Positions 43,095 through 50,982 of a stretch of 64,000 bases of DNA are shown here, one piece after another; position 1 is the stretch's first letter; the number at the start of each line of letters is the position of its first letter. The notes under the pieces were generated by a model. It saw only the letters and a list, made by a program, of their open reading frames with translations, had not been told where the DNA came from and ran no database searches. This stretch comes from Streptomyces flavotricini (GTDB taxonomy: Bacteria; Actinomycetota; Actinomycetes; Streptomycetales; Streptomycetaceae): NCBI RefSeq assembly GCF_020639365.1, contig NZ_JAINUL010000001.1:916463-980462 (forward strand). The letters are read 5' to 3'. Position numbers and translations under genes: made by a program.

Positions 43095-43362
43095 CACGTC
43101 CTCTCCGGTTCCTCGGTCGCGCCGGCGGTTGTGTCCACGCCGAGTGCACGGGCGGCTGCCGGCCGCAAGGCCGATCGGGCCCGCTCCGACCACCACGACG
43201 TGTCGCCCGGCCGCACGAAGAGATGCAGGAGAGGAGGACCCGGTCCCCGGGCCGGACGGTGTGGACGTCGCCGCCGGTCTCCACCACGGCCTTGACGGCC
43301 TCGTGGCCCAGCACGCGGACCGGGGTCACCCCGGGCGCGCCGCCCTTGACGAGTGCCTTCAT
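43095..43362 (-). pseudogene. Zinc alcohol dehydrogenase remnant
   Basis: Starts as [14 protein letters not shown], then [20 protein letters not shown] and [16 protein letters not shown], the GHE and structural-zinc entry motifs of zinc alcohol dehydrogenases, but the segment between the first strand and the GHE motif is missing. After SCISSCG the frame is lost; a second frame then reads [16 protein letters not shown], the NAD-binding Rossmann motif of the same family, before everything ends at the HTH-PNPOx gene. At least two deletions and one frameshift separate it from a working gene. It faces the box at 43438. Confidence 0.75.
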
Positions 43363-43437
43363 GACATCGCCCTTCTTCCTCCGTCACGTCCGGTGGGGGC
43401 CATCGCCAGGCTGCCCCCGACAGCTGCTTCGCCGCAT

Positions 43438-43451
43438 GGGCCGGTCGGTCC
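43438..43451. promoter_or_regulatory. DevR-like box between ADH remnant and beta-CASP gene
   Basis: GGGCCGGTCGGTCC is a full consensus match, identical to the box at 27462. It lies 76 bp upstream of the ADH remnant start and 90 bp upstream of the metallo-hydrolase ATG, in a divergent promoter. Confidence 0.6.
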
Positions 43452-43540
43452 CTGTCCTGCCCCTGTCGGCCCCCTCTCCGCCCCATGCGGCACATGCGAC
43501 GGTGAAGGCCGGTATCCGCCTCGGAAGGAGGGCTGCCGCC

Positions 43541-44968
43541 ATGGCCGAGACAGCCCCGACGACAGTGCCCTCGTCCTCCCGCCCGGCCCTGCTGCGCTTC
43601 CTGGGAGGCGTGCGGACCGTGACCGGCAGCAAGTTCCTGGTCGAGAGCGACCACGCCCGCATCCTCGTCGACTGCGGCCTCTTCCAGGGTTTCGCGGACC
43701 TGCGAAGGCGCAACTGGCAGAAACTGGCGTGCGACGCCTCCGACATCCACGCCGTGGTCGTCACGCATGCCCACCTGGACCACTGCGGCTACCTGCCCCG
43801 GCTGGTCCGGCACGGATTCCGCGGGCCGATCCTGACCAGCGCCCACACCGCCCGGCTCGCCGAGATCGTCCTCCGTGACAGCGCGAAACTGCAGATGGAA
43901 GCCGCTCAGCACGCCAACAAGCACGGCTGGTCCAAGCACCGGCCCGCCGCTCCGCTCTACGACGACAACGACGTGGACCAGACGGTCAAGTACTTCGACC
44001 CCGTCCCGGTGGGCGAAGAGGTCGAGATCATGGCGGGAACGAAGCTGACACTGCACCACTGCGGCCACATCCTCGGCTCCGCCTGGGTCCACCTCACGCT
44101 GGAGGACGGGCACACGCTCGCCGTCAGCGGCGACCTCGGCCGCCCCGGCCACCCCCTGCTCCTCCCGCCGGAGCCGTTCACGGGCTCGGACGTACTGTTG
44201 ATGGAGTCCACCTACGGAGACCGGCGCCATGATCACGAGACGGCTCAGCGGGAGTTCGCCTCTGTGATCACCCGAACCCTCTCCCGGGGTGGAACCGTCG
44301 TGATCCCGGCCTTCGCGATCGACCGCACCGAGGTCGTACTGCACGAACTCGCCGGACTGCGCCGGGACGGTGTCCTGCCCCACCACGTGCCGGTGTACGT
44401 GGACAGCCCCATGGCCCTGGCAGCGCTCGACGTCTACCGCGACGCCCTTCGTTCCCACTCCCCCGAGCTGCGGCCGGAGGCTCTGGCCCAGGGCGATCAG
44501 GCGATCAGCCCTGATCCCTTCCTTGCCGCCCGCACGGTGCAGGAATCCATCGACATCAACAACGCCGAGGGCCCGGCCGTCATCGTCTCCTCCGCCGGCA
44601 TGGCGACGGGCGGGCGTGTCCTGCACCACCTGAGCAGGGTTCTTCCCGACCCGCGGAGTGCCGTGGTCATCGTCGGGTTCGCCGCAGCGGGGACCCGGGC
44701 CCGCGACCTCGTGGACGGCGCACGCACCCTCAAGATGTTCGGCGAGTACATCCCCGTACGAGCCGAGATCGCCGATGTACCGCACTTCTCGGCCCATGCC
44801 GACGCCGACCAGATCATCGACTGGCTGCGCGGCGCCCCCGCACCCCACACCACCTACCTGGTCCACGGCGAGGAGAGCGCGTCCGAGACGCTCCGGGACC
44901 GCATCGACGGCGAGCTCGGCTGGACGGCCGTCGTACCCAAGCCCGGGGAAGCTGTCCTGGTCCGGTGA
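43541..44968 (+). CDS. Metallo-beta-lactamase-fold beta-CASP RNase-like protein
   Basis: A 475-residue MBL/beta-CASP protein of the CPSF/YsaM-like type. [15 protein letters not shown] holds the HxHxDH zinc motif, [15 protein letters not shown] the third His, and [15 protein letters not shown] the bridging Asp. [37 protein letters not shown] and [15 protein letters not shown] are the beta-CASP motifs A-C, and RMM-domain residues finish the protein. Such enzymes are RNA endo/exonucleases. GGAAGGAGG is nine bases before the ATG at 43541. A box in the promoter suggests hypoxic induction, possibly for RNA turnover during dormancy. Confidence 0.93.
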   Translation: MAETAPTTVPSSSRPALLRFLGGVRTVTGSKFLVESDHARILVDCGLFQGFADLRRRNWQKLACDASDIHAVVVTHAHLDHCGYLPRLVRHGFRGPILTSAHTARLAEIVLRDSAKLQMEAAQHANKHGWSKHRPAAPLYDDNDVDQTVKYFDPVPVGEEVEIMAGTKLTLHHCGHILGSAWVHLTLEDGHTLAVSGDLGRPGHPLLLPPEPFTGSDVLLMESTYGDRRHDHETAQREFASVITRTLSRGGTVVIPAFAIDRTEVVLHELAGLRRDGVLPHHVPVYVDSPMALAALDVYRDALRSHSPELRPEALAQGDQAISPDPFLAARTVQESIDINNAEGPAVIVSSAGMATGGRVLHHLSRVLPDPRSAVVIVGFAAAGTRARDLVDGARTLKMFGEYIPVRAEIADVPHFSAHADADQIIDWLRGAPAPHTTYLVHGEESASETLRDRIDGELGWTAVVPKPGEAVLVR

Positions 44969-45054
44969 CCTGGGCCGCACGGCCGTGCGTCAGGCGCTCC
45001 CGATGCCCCTGAGCCGGGCGCGAGCTCTCCGGGGGAAGGGTTTGGAGGTACACC

Positions 45055-45309
45055 ATGGGCATCATGAGGACCCTGCCGAACGACACGGCACCCGACGCAC
45101 GCGAGTCCCTGCTCGCCCACCCGGTCCGGGCCCTCGAAATCGACGCCACCGCCGCACGGGAGCCCTGCAAGGAGGACGCCGCGGTGGGACGCGCCGCCTC
45201 GATCGCAGTCGCGGCCGTGCTAGCGCAGCGCCTCTCCTCCGCCCGCACGCGGATCCTCGGCCTGTTCGCCCCTCACGGCAGCGGTCAGCCGTTCGCCCAC
45301 GCCCGCTGA
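45055..45309 (+). CDS. Truncated cyclic-nucleotide-fold protein
   Basis: An 84-residue protein with a strong ribosome binding site (GGAGG, six bases before the ATG). The first 18 residues look like the N-terminal helix of a cNMP-binding-like protein; then the beta-barrel is missing and the sequence continues with HPVRALEIDATAAREPCKED, the last barrel strand and C-helix, and ends with AAVLAQRLSSARTRILGLFA-PHGSG. That ending is nearly the same as in the full-length protein at 18614 and the fragment at the right edge. Ligand binding must be lost; the C-terminal module may still function. It is followed directly by an intact CBS-BON gene. Confidence 0.6.
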   Translation: MGIMRTLPNDTAPDARESLLAHPVRALEIDATAAREPCKEDAAVGRAASIAVAAVLAQRLSSARTRILGLFAPHGSGQPFAHAR

Positions 45310-45319
45310 GGAACATGCC

Positions 45320-45988
45320 ATGACCTCCACCCCGTACACCGTCGCCGACGTCATGACCCACAAGGTCGTGGCAGTGGCCCCCACGACAGAGTTCAAGGAG
45401 ATCGCCACTGCCATCGAGCGGTGGAAGGTCACTGCCCTCCCCGTCGTCGAAAGTGAGGGACGGGTGGTCGGCGTCGTCTCGGAGGCCGACCTCCTGCCGA
45501 AAGAGGAGTTCCACGAACACCGCCCCGCCATGATCGAGCACATGCTTCGTCTCGCCGACACCTCGAAGGCCGGCTCCACGTGTGCCGAAGACCTGATGAC
45601 GACCCCTGCCGTCACGGTGCATCCCGGCGCGACTCTTCCCCAGGTCGCCCGCCTCATGGCCGAGCGGCACATCAAGCGCCTCCCGGTCGTCGACGCCGAC
45701 GGCACCCTCAAGGGCATCGTCAGCCGCGCCGACCTCCTCAAGGTCTTCCTGCGTTCCGACGACGCACTCGCCGCCGAGGTCAGCCACGAGGTCGTCGAGC
45801 AGCTCTTCCCCGTCTCACGCAGGCCCGTCAAGGTCGATGTCACGCACGGAATCGTCACGCTCTCCGGCCAGGTACGCGACGCACACCGCATCCCCTTGGC
45901 CACACGCCTCGCCCGAGCCGTCGAGGGAGTCGTGAACGTGCGCAACCGCCTGGAAGCGGTCGATCCCGACCCGGATGACGGAGCCTGA
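45320..45988 (+). CDS. CBS-CBS-BON protein
   Basis: A 222-residue protein. CBS1 (about 7-65) has YTVADVMTHKVVAVAPTTEF and VTALPVVESEGRVVGVVSEA; CBS2 (about 88-145) has EDLMTTPAVTVHPGATLPQV and RLPVVDADGTLKGIVSRADL; a BON domain (about 160-215) follows, with VDVTHGIVTLSGQVRDAHRI. CBS pairs bind adenosyl nucleotides; BON domains bind phospholipid or act in periplasm-facing complexes, but no export signal is present here. It stands 10 bp after the truncated cNMP-fold gene and is one of three intact CBS-BON paralogues (with 52287 and 53198). Confidence 0.93.
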   Translation: MTSTPYTVADVMTHKVVAVAPTTEFKEIATAIERWKVTALPVVESEGRVVGVVSEADLLPKEEFHEHRPAMIEHMLRLADTSKAGSTCAEDLMTTPAVTVHPGATLPQVARLMAERHIKRLPVVDADGTLKGIVSRADLLKVFLRSDDALAAEVSHEVVEQLFPVSRRPVKVDVTHGIVTLSGQVRDAHRIPLATRLARAVEGVVNVRNRLEAVDPDPDDGA

Positions 45989-46119
45989 CGGGCTGTGCCG
46001 CACATGAGTTCGAGTGCGTGCCGGGCGCATCGGTGGTCCCTCCGGCCGGTCGAGCTGATGTGTGCCCTGATGAGCGTGGCCCCGTGCCGCGTGTGTGAGA
46101 CGTGGTGCAGACTGCTGGC

Positions 46120-46863
46120 ATGTCTGAGGACGCGGCGCACCACACCCCTCCAGACTCACTGCTCCAGGTGATCGACAACCTCGCGCGGTTCCATCGAGAG
46201 CATGAGAAGTACTACTCACAGGCGCCACTGCGGCAGGCGGGCGAGCTCCAGGCTCGATCTCGGGCGCTGAAGTCTCTCGCCGACTGGTGGAGCGACGCCG
46301 AAGCCGGTGAGCAGACGTCGCCGATTGCCTTCGCGGGCACGGAGGACCTGAATGCTCCAGGGCTCGTGGCGGAGTCGGGGATCCTCTTCATGGAAGGGGA
46401 GGGCGAGCCCGTCGAACTCCGGAAGATGAAGAGGGAAGTCGGCATGCTCGCCGAAGAAGCCGAGCAGGGCGGAGCCTGGCTGGCCCAGGCGATGGAGCAG
46501 GCGTGGGAGATCGCGGGAAGCCTGGCCGCCTACCCGGCGCTTGCCGACCTGTTGGGGGAGCGGCACCGGATCATCGCCAATGACTGGCAGTCTGCGGGAC
46601 TGCAGGCCCTGGTCGCTCGGCTGCTGCGCCGCGCCCTTGACCTGCTGGCCAGGGTCGATTTCTCTCCGGCGGCGCTCCGGGCCGACCTGCGCGGCGAGCG
46701 GAAGGCCCCTGACTACCTCTATTCGGCTTCTGAGCTGTTCGACCGGGCCGCCGACCTGATGGCGGAGTCAGCGACGCTTGTGCATGAGAACGAGAGGCGT
46801 TGGCGCGTGTTCCGTTCCCGGGTTCGCGCATTGCGTTCCGCATGGGGAAGCAGCCGGGAGTGA
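46120..46863 (+). CDS. Hypothetical helical protein
   Basis: A 247-residue protein of unknown family. It is largely alpha-helical and charged: LLQVIDNLARFHREHEKYYS at the N-terminus, a coiled-coil-like ELRKMKREVGMLAEEAEQGG in the middle and LVHENERRWRVFRSRVRALR at the end. No signal peptide or membrane segment. The ATG at 46120 is preferred to one at 46102 because the protein then begins SEDAAHH; neither has a strong ribosome binding site. No DevR-like box lies upstream. It separates the CBS-BON gene from the ABC transporter and may not belong to the regulon. Confidence 0.75.
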   Translation: MSEDAAHHTPPDSLLQVIDNLARFHREHEKYYSQAPLRQAGELQARSRALKSLADWWSDAEAGEQTSPIAFAGTEDLNAPGLVAESGILFMEGEGEPVELRKMKREVGMLAEEAEQGGAWLAQAMEQAWEIAGSLAAYPALADLLGERHRIIANDWQSAGLQALVARLLRRALDLLARVDFSPAALRADLRGERKAPDYLYSASELFDRAADLMAESATLVHENERRWRVFRSRVRALRSAWGSSRE

Positions 46864-46956
46864 TCCCACCTCGCGAGACGATCTCCATGTTGCAGGTGGG
46901 CTCATGGCTACGGTGCCGTCCTGCCACGAGCACGGTGATCATTCGCGGGACAGTCG

Positions 46957-47778
46957 TCAGGGGGACAGATCCCGCCTCATCAGCAAGGCGTGTGCCGCAA
47001 CGAGTCCCAGCGCTCCGACGCCGACGAGGACCCCCAACTGCGGCCACAGCACGTGTCCCTGGGCAAGTGCGTCACCCGGCGTGTAGTAGTGGAACGGGCT
47101 GATGAAGCGGAGCGGCGCCGCCTTCGACCACGCCAGGGCAATGAAGTTCACCGCGAAACCCACGGCCCCGATCGCGATCGTCGCTCCGATCACCTGGGCC
47201 CGCCTGCGCCCCCACGCCGATACGGCCAGGGCCGGCCCCATCAGGCACAACGCAAACCCGCACCCCATCACCCCGGCGGCGAACACTCCGCTGAGCGGCA
47301 CGTCCCGATGGATGTCCGGCGACAGAGCCACCCCCGTCGCCACCGTCAGCGTGGCCGCCGCGTTCAGAGCCAGCGCGGCCAGCCCCAGCGCGACCGTACG
47401 TTCGGCCAGAAGGCGATTGCGGGACACCGGACGAACGATGAGCAGCTCGATCGTCCCCGACTCCACGTCGGCGGCCACGGCCGCCGCCGCAAGGGCACCG
47501 ATCGCCGTCAGCTGCATGGCGATCCAGAACGGATGCACCAGGCCGGCCCCCAACAGCCCCGGGTAGCTCGCGATCGACACGTCCCCGCTGGAGCCGCTGA
47601 ACGCCCGGAAGGCGGACGGCGTCCCCTTCCCCCTCCCGGAGAACAGCTGGCCCGGCGGAATCGCGTTCGCCACGATGACGATGAGCGCCTCGAAGACCGC
47701 CATCCCGATCACCAGGGCGACCAGCATTCGCCGACGCCGGTGGAGCGCCAGCCACAACAACGGCCATCGGGAGTTCAC
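46957..47778 (-). CDS. ABC-2 type transporter permease
   Basis: A 273-residue integral membrane protein with about six helices: LVALVIGMAVFEALIVIVAN, FWIAMQLTAIGALAAAAVAA, LGLAALALNAAATLTVATGV, VFAAGVMGCGFALCLMGPAL, IGATIAIGAVGFAVNFIALA and LGVLVGVGALGLVAAHALLM. The cytoplasmic motif ESGTIELLIVRPVSRNRLLA is typical of ABC-2 permeases. Its ATG overlaps the stop of the upstream ATPase gene (ATGA). Substrate unknown; drug or lipid export is common for this pair type. Confidence 0.9.
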   Translation of the reverse strand: MNSRWPLLWLALHRRRRMLVALVIGMAVFEALIVIVANAIPPGQLFSGRGKGTPSAFRAFSGSSGDVSIASYPGLLGAGLVHPFWIAMQLTAIGALAAAAVAADVESGTIELLIVRPVSRNRLLAERTVALGLAALALNAAATLTVATGVALSPDIHRDVPLSGVFAAGVMGCGFALCLMGPALAVSAWGRRRAQVIGATIAIGAVGFAVNFIALAWSKAAPLRFISPFHYYTPGDALAQGHVLWPQLGVLVGVGALGLVAAHALLMRRDLSP

Positions 47779-48692
47779 GGTTCCTCCCCCGCTTCCCCGT
47801 TCCGATAGAGGTCCAAGAACGCCTCGTCAAGGCCCGCCTCCTCCACGGTCACGTCGGCCACTGCCAAAGCCAGCAGGCCCCGCAGCGCGGCCACCACCTC
47901 GCTCGGCGGCACGAGCAGCTCCACCCGGTCGCCCGCCCACTGCGGCGACCACTGATCCGCGCGCCCCAAGGGCCGAGGCCCCGCCCCGTCGCCGAAGGTG
48001 AGCCGGATCCTGCGGGCCCGGGCCTCACGGAGCGCCGCCACGCTCTCCACGGTCACCAAGCGCCCGTCCCGTACGATCGCGACGCGCCCGCAGGCCCGTT
48101 GCACCTCGGGCAGCACATGGCTGGACAGCAGCACCGTCCGGCCGCCGGCCGCGGCCTCCCTCATCAGCTCGAAGAACGTCTCCTGCACCAAGGGATCCAG
48201 TCCCTCGGTGGGCTCGTCCAGCACCACGAGCCGCGGATCGTGCTGCAACGCTTGGACGAGGCCGATCTTCTGCTTCATGCCCCGCGAGTACTCGCCCACC
48301 GTCCGCCGCAAGACCACCGAGTCGAGCCCCAGCCGCTCGCACAGCTCCCCGCGGCGCCGCGACGGCACACCCTGCAGGGCGGAGAGCAGATCCAGGGTCT
48401 GCGCGCCCGTGAGCTCCGGATACAGCCGTAGCTCACCTGGCAGGTATCCGACCGCCGGGGCCACCCGCCGGTGATCGGCTATGGGGTCCAGCCCCAGCAT
48501 CAGCGCCCGGCCCGAAGTCGGCCGCAGCAGGCCCGTCAAGCACCGCAAGGTGGTCGTCTTGCCGGCCCCGTTCGGCCCGAGAAACCCGAAGACCTCCCCG
48601 GCCCGCACATTCAGCGTCAGCCCCTCCACACCGACGACGGCGCCGTACCGCTTCGTCAGCCGGTTCAGCTCGATGGCATACCCAGTGCCCAT
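47775..48692 (-). CDS. ABC transporter ATP-binding protein
   Basis: A 305-residue ABC ATPase. Walker A FGFLGPNGAGKTTTLRCLTG, Q-loop near VGYLPGELRLYPELT, signature EYSRGMKQKIGLVQALQHDP, Walker B LVVLDEPTEGLDPL and H-loop LSSHVLPEV are all intact. A C-terminal domain of about 85 residues (LTFGDGAGPRPLGRADQWSP onwards) is of the type seen in DrrA/NatA-like exporters. It forms a two-gene operon with the permease; no DevR-like box is seen upstream. Confidence 0.95.
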   Translation of the reverse strand: MGTGYAIELNRLTKRYGAVVGVEGLTLNVRAGEVFGFLGPNGAGKTTTLRCLTGLLRPTSGRALMLGLDPIADHRRVAPAVGYLPGELRLYPELTGAQTLDLLSALQGVPSRRRGELCERLGLDSVVLRRTVGEYSRGMKQKIGLVQALQHDPRLVVLDEPTEGLDPLVQETFFELMREAAAGGRTVLLSSHVLPEVQRACGRVAIVRDGRLVTVESVAALREARARRIRLTFGDGAGPRPLGRADQWSPQWAGDRVELLVPPSEVVAALRGLLALAVADVTVEEAGLDEAFLDLYRNGEAGEEP

Positions 48693-49219
48693 GGAAACAG
48701 TCTGTCTCCGTCCTCAAGCCCCCGCCCCACGAACCACGGTTCCGGAAGCCGGCGGCAAGGAGGACGCCATGTCGACGCCGTGGGGCGGGAGCTGGGTGTC
48801 CGCGCGGGCTCCGTCTCCCCGGACGGAGCAGCGTCGCTGCAATCAGTGCCATGCCGTGTCACGGGTTGCGCGGGCCTTCCCCGTGGCCGCGCCACAGTCA
48901 CTGCACATCTCCGACACGAGGCCGACGGATCAGCCGAAGAGATCGAGCACTCGGATGGTGCGTACGGGACGCAGCGCGGGTCGGGGCCTCCCCTGATCCC
49001 GGGGAGGAGGCGTCGGCGTCGTGCGTGTCGGCAGCATGCCGCTCGGACCACGGCAGACCGGTTCACGGGGAGCTGCCACGCGTTCCCCGAGTGCAGTCGC
49101 ATGCGCCGTCACGGCCTCCTCCGCTCGGTATTTCCGGGGTTCGCCGGTGGGCCGCCCGGCGTAGCACGTGGGCGACCGGCCGACCGGGCCGCAGATCCCT
49201 CGCCCACCCGCACAGGGCT
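48693..49219. other. Gap without a recognisable gene
   Basis: No family-level match is visible on either strand. GCAAGGAGG lies six bases before an ATG at 48769 that opens a 75-codon frame (MSTPWGGSWVSARAPSPRTE...), which has a good translation signal but Arg/Pro/Ser-rich, family-less sequence; it could be a decayed gene. There is no full DevR-like box. Confidence 0.3.
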
Positions 49220-49639
49220 TCAAGGGACGGCGCAGACGGCTTCGACGAAGTGCCCGACCTGGTCTTCTGACAGATGGCGTGCCAGGTCGGCTTCGCTGAT
49301 CATGCCGACGAGCCGGTGGTCTTCGATGACGGGCAGTCGTCGGACGCGGTGCTCTTGCATGATGTGCAGGACCTGCCCGCTGTCTGCGTCCGCAGCGACC
49401 GTGAACGGCTTGCCCTCGGCCAGCATGCCTGCCGTCATGTGGTGCGGGTCCTTGCCCTTGGCCAGGCACTTGATCACGATGTCACGGTCGGTGATGATGC
49501 CGTGCAGCCGGTCATCCGGCCCACAGATCGGGAGTGCTCCCACTCCCAGTTCGCTCATGCGGCGTGCCGCGTCCATGAGCGTCTCCTCCTCGCGGACGCA
49601 GGACGCGCCCTCGTGCATGATCTCTCGCGCGGTCGTCAC
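49220..49639 (-). CDS. hrp1: Hrp1-like two-CBS protein
   Basis: A 139-residue CBS pair protein matching mycobacterial Hrp1 (Rv2626c). CBS1: AREIMHEGASCVREEETLMD, LGVGALPICGPDDRLHGIIT and DRDIVIKCLAKGKDP. CBS2: GKPFTVAADADSGQVLHIMQ, VRRLPVIEDHRLVGMISEAD. The GALPICG Cys is one of the two cysteines linked in Hrp1; the second near the N-terminus (ASCVREE) is also present. The GTG at 49639 has AGGAGGCG upstream. Hrp1 is strongly DosR-induced; its ligand is unknown. Confidence 0.92.
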   Translation of the reverse strand: MTTAREIMHEGASCVREEETLMDAARRMSELGVGALPICGPDDRLHGIITDRDIVIKCLAKGKDPHHMTAGMLAEGKPFTVAADADSGQVLHIMQEHRVRRLPVIEDHRLVGMISEADLARHLSEDQVGHFVEAVCAVP

Positions 49640-49685
49640 GGCCGCCTCCTGGTTGGTTGTGGTGACGGAGCACGGAACTCCGAGT

Positions 49686-49842
49686 GACCCTCCTGAGGGT
49701 CCGGGAACACGCTGCGCCCAAGTCCCCCCTCCTCGTTCCATCTGCCCTGGGCACGAGCGCCCGACAGGGACTCCTCCAATCTGCGCCTGGCCTGGAGAAC
49801 GGTCTTGAGACCATCGGGTCCTTTGAGGGGACCATTCGGCCC
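49686..49842. promoter_or_regulatory. Palindromes upstream of the Hrp1-like gene
   Basis: GACCCTCCTGAGGGTC (49686-49701) is a perfect 16-bp palindrome 47 bp upstream of the GTG, and GGACCATTCGGCCC (49829-49842) is a 13-of-14 DevR-like box, identical in sequence to that at 21406. Between them GGTCC and GGACC repeats (49817-49833) add partial dyads. Confidence 0.45.
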
Positions 49843-49877
49843 AAACGGGAAGTGATCACCTTCGACTCGGGCCACCA

Positions 49878-50153
49878 GTGAAAGCCTGCGGCCACACGGG
49901 TGGCTTCGGTACCGCCCCCGGCCGGATGCACGGGCCGCCTTCGCGGCGATGGCGCAGTCCGAGGGGGAACATCCGAGTGGCGACGCTGAAGTCCGAGGCC
50001 AAGGCATTCCTGACACTCCGAGTCAGATTGCACTTCGCGGGCAGCTCCGTTCGGCTCGTCAACGCCCCCGGCCATCGCGCCGTGCCGCTGACCGACGGCA
50101 TGCTGGAAGGGCGGCCGTCCGATCTACCCGCGGACGCCGAAGCCGCAGCATGA
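49878..50153 (+). CDS. Doubtful small protein in the 567-bp gap before a CBS gene
   Basis: A 91-codon frame; the second half (TLKSEAKAFLTLRVRLHFAG, then SSVRLVNAPGHRAVPLTDGM) is more protein-like than the Arg/Gly/Pro-rich first half. No family is recognised. A weak ribosome binding site precedes the GTG. It is the only plausible gene in 49640-50206 and could be a remnant. Confidence 0.2.
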   Translation: MKACGHTGGFGTAPGRMHGPPSRRWRSPRGNIRVATLKSEAKAFLTLRVRLHFAGSSVRLVNAPGHRAVPLTDGMLEGRPSDLPADAEAAA

Positions 50154-50206
50154 ACTCCAACCTCCTGCTGCCCCACGGGCCGCAGGGTTCAGGGAGCAGC
50201 TGAACG

Positions 50207-50641
50207 ATGAACGTATCCGATCGAATGAGCGCACCAGCAGTGACGATTCCTCCGCGGACGCCGGTCGGTGAGGTGGCCCGGCAGATGAGCGAGTACGGGA
50301 TCGGTTCCGTGGTGGTCACGGAAGGCGGGGCACTTCGGGGTATCGTCACGGACCGTGACCTGGCCCTGCGCGCGCTGGCCGGGGGCCTGGACATGGACGA
50401 GCCGGTGGACGCGGTAATGACGTCCCCGGTCGTCACCGTGAAGGCGACCGACGACATCCACGAGGCGTACCGGACCTTCCGGAGAACCGGGGTCCGCCGC
50501 CTGCCTGTGCTGAACGGAAACCAGGTGGTGGGCATGCTGACCGTGGATGACCTGCTGATGGACGTCTTCCAGCGGGTGGCGGACCTGCTCGGCCCCGTCG
50601 CGTGGAGCGTCCTCGAGGAACCACCCGGGCCGCCCTCCTGA
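50207..50641 (+). CDS. Two-CBS domain protein
   Basis: A 144-residue CBS pair protein. CBS1: VSDRMSAPAVTIPPRTPVGE, IGSVVVTEGGALRGIVTDRD; CBS2: VDAVMTSPVVTVKATDDIHE, GVRRLPVLNGNQVVGMLTVD. It ends with a short hydrophobic helix (MDVFQRVADLLGPVAWSVLE) instead of a BON domain, as in many Streptomyces stress CBS proteins. Probably binds AMP, ATP or a related nucleotide as an energy sensor. It is followed at once by the decayed ACP and then a universal stress gene. Confidence 0.9.
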   Translation: MNVSDRMSAPAVTIPPRTPVGEVARQMSEYGIGSVVVTEGGALRGIVTDRDLALRALAGGLDMDEPVDAVMTSPVVTVKATDDIHEAYRTFRRTGVRRLPVLNGNQVVGMLTVDDLLMDVFQRVADLLGPVAWSVLEEPPGPPS

Positions 50642-50766
50642 ACGTGTGCCTCCGCCCTCACACACGCCTTGGCCCGGCCGCGGAGAGCGATCCCTGCGAC
50701 GGATCGCTCCCCCTCCCGGGCATGGGAGCTCCGACGCACGGCGGTTGCCGACAGCTCGCGCCCCAC

Positions 50767-50883
50767 ATTTTCATCGAGGCGCTGAGCGGGCGCACCGCTC
50801 TCGCCCTGCCCGAGACCGACTGTCCGGCGGTGAACACCCCGGACGGCTGCGCGGCCGCGGCTCCGGAGAGCAGCGGGGGCTGA
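50767..50883 (+). pseudogene. Acyl carrier protein gene remnant
   Basis: In frame, IFIEALSGRTALALPETDCP followed by AVNTPDGCAAAAPE matches the second half of the intact ACP at 27207 (LVEALSGRTGLPLPEADYPS, LNTLNGCADYI). The first half, including the phosphopantetheine serine, is gone and the upstream sequence is unrelated. Like the intact ACP it stands just before a box and a two-domain universal stress gene, so the ACP-box-USP unit appears to have been duplicated. Confidence 0.65.
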
Positions 50884-50910
50884 TCGGTCCCACATGGGGC
50901 CACTCGGCCC
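50877..50910. promoter_or_regulatory. Paired DevR-like boxes upstream of universal stress gene
   Basis: GGGCTGATCGGTCC (50877-50890) and GGGCCACTCGGCCC (50897-50910) each match the consensus at 13 of 14; centres are 20 bp apart, two helical turns. They lie 73-106 bp upstream of the USP start at 50983. Confidence 0.55.
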
Positions 50911-50982
50911 CTCCTCGGTCACCGCGCCGCAGGTGACGCTGGAAGAGGGCCGCGTTGCTGCGGCGCCCGAGGAGGTCTCGCC

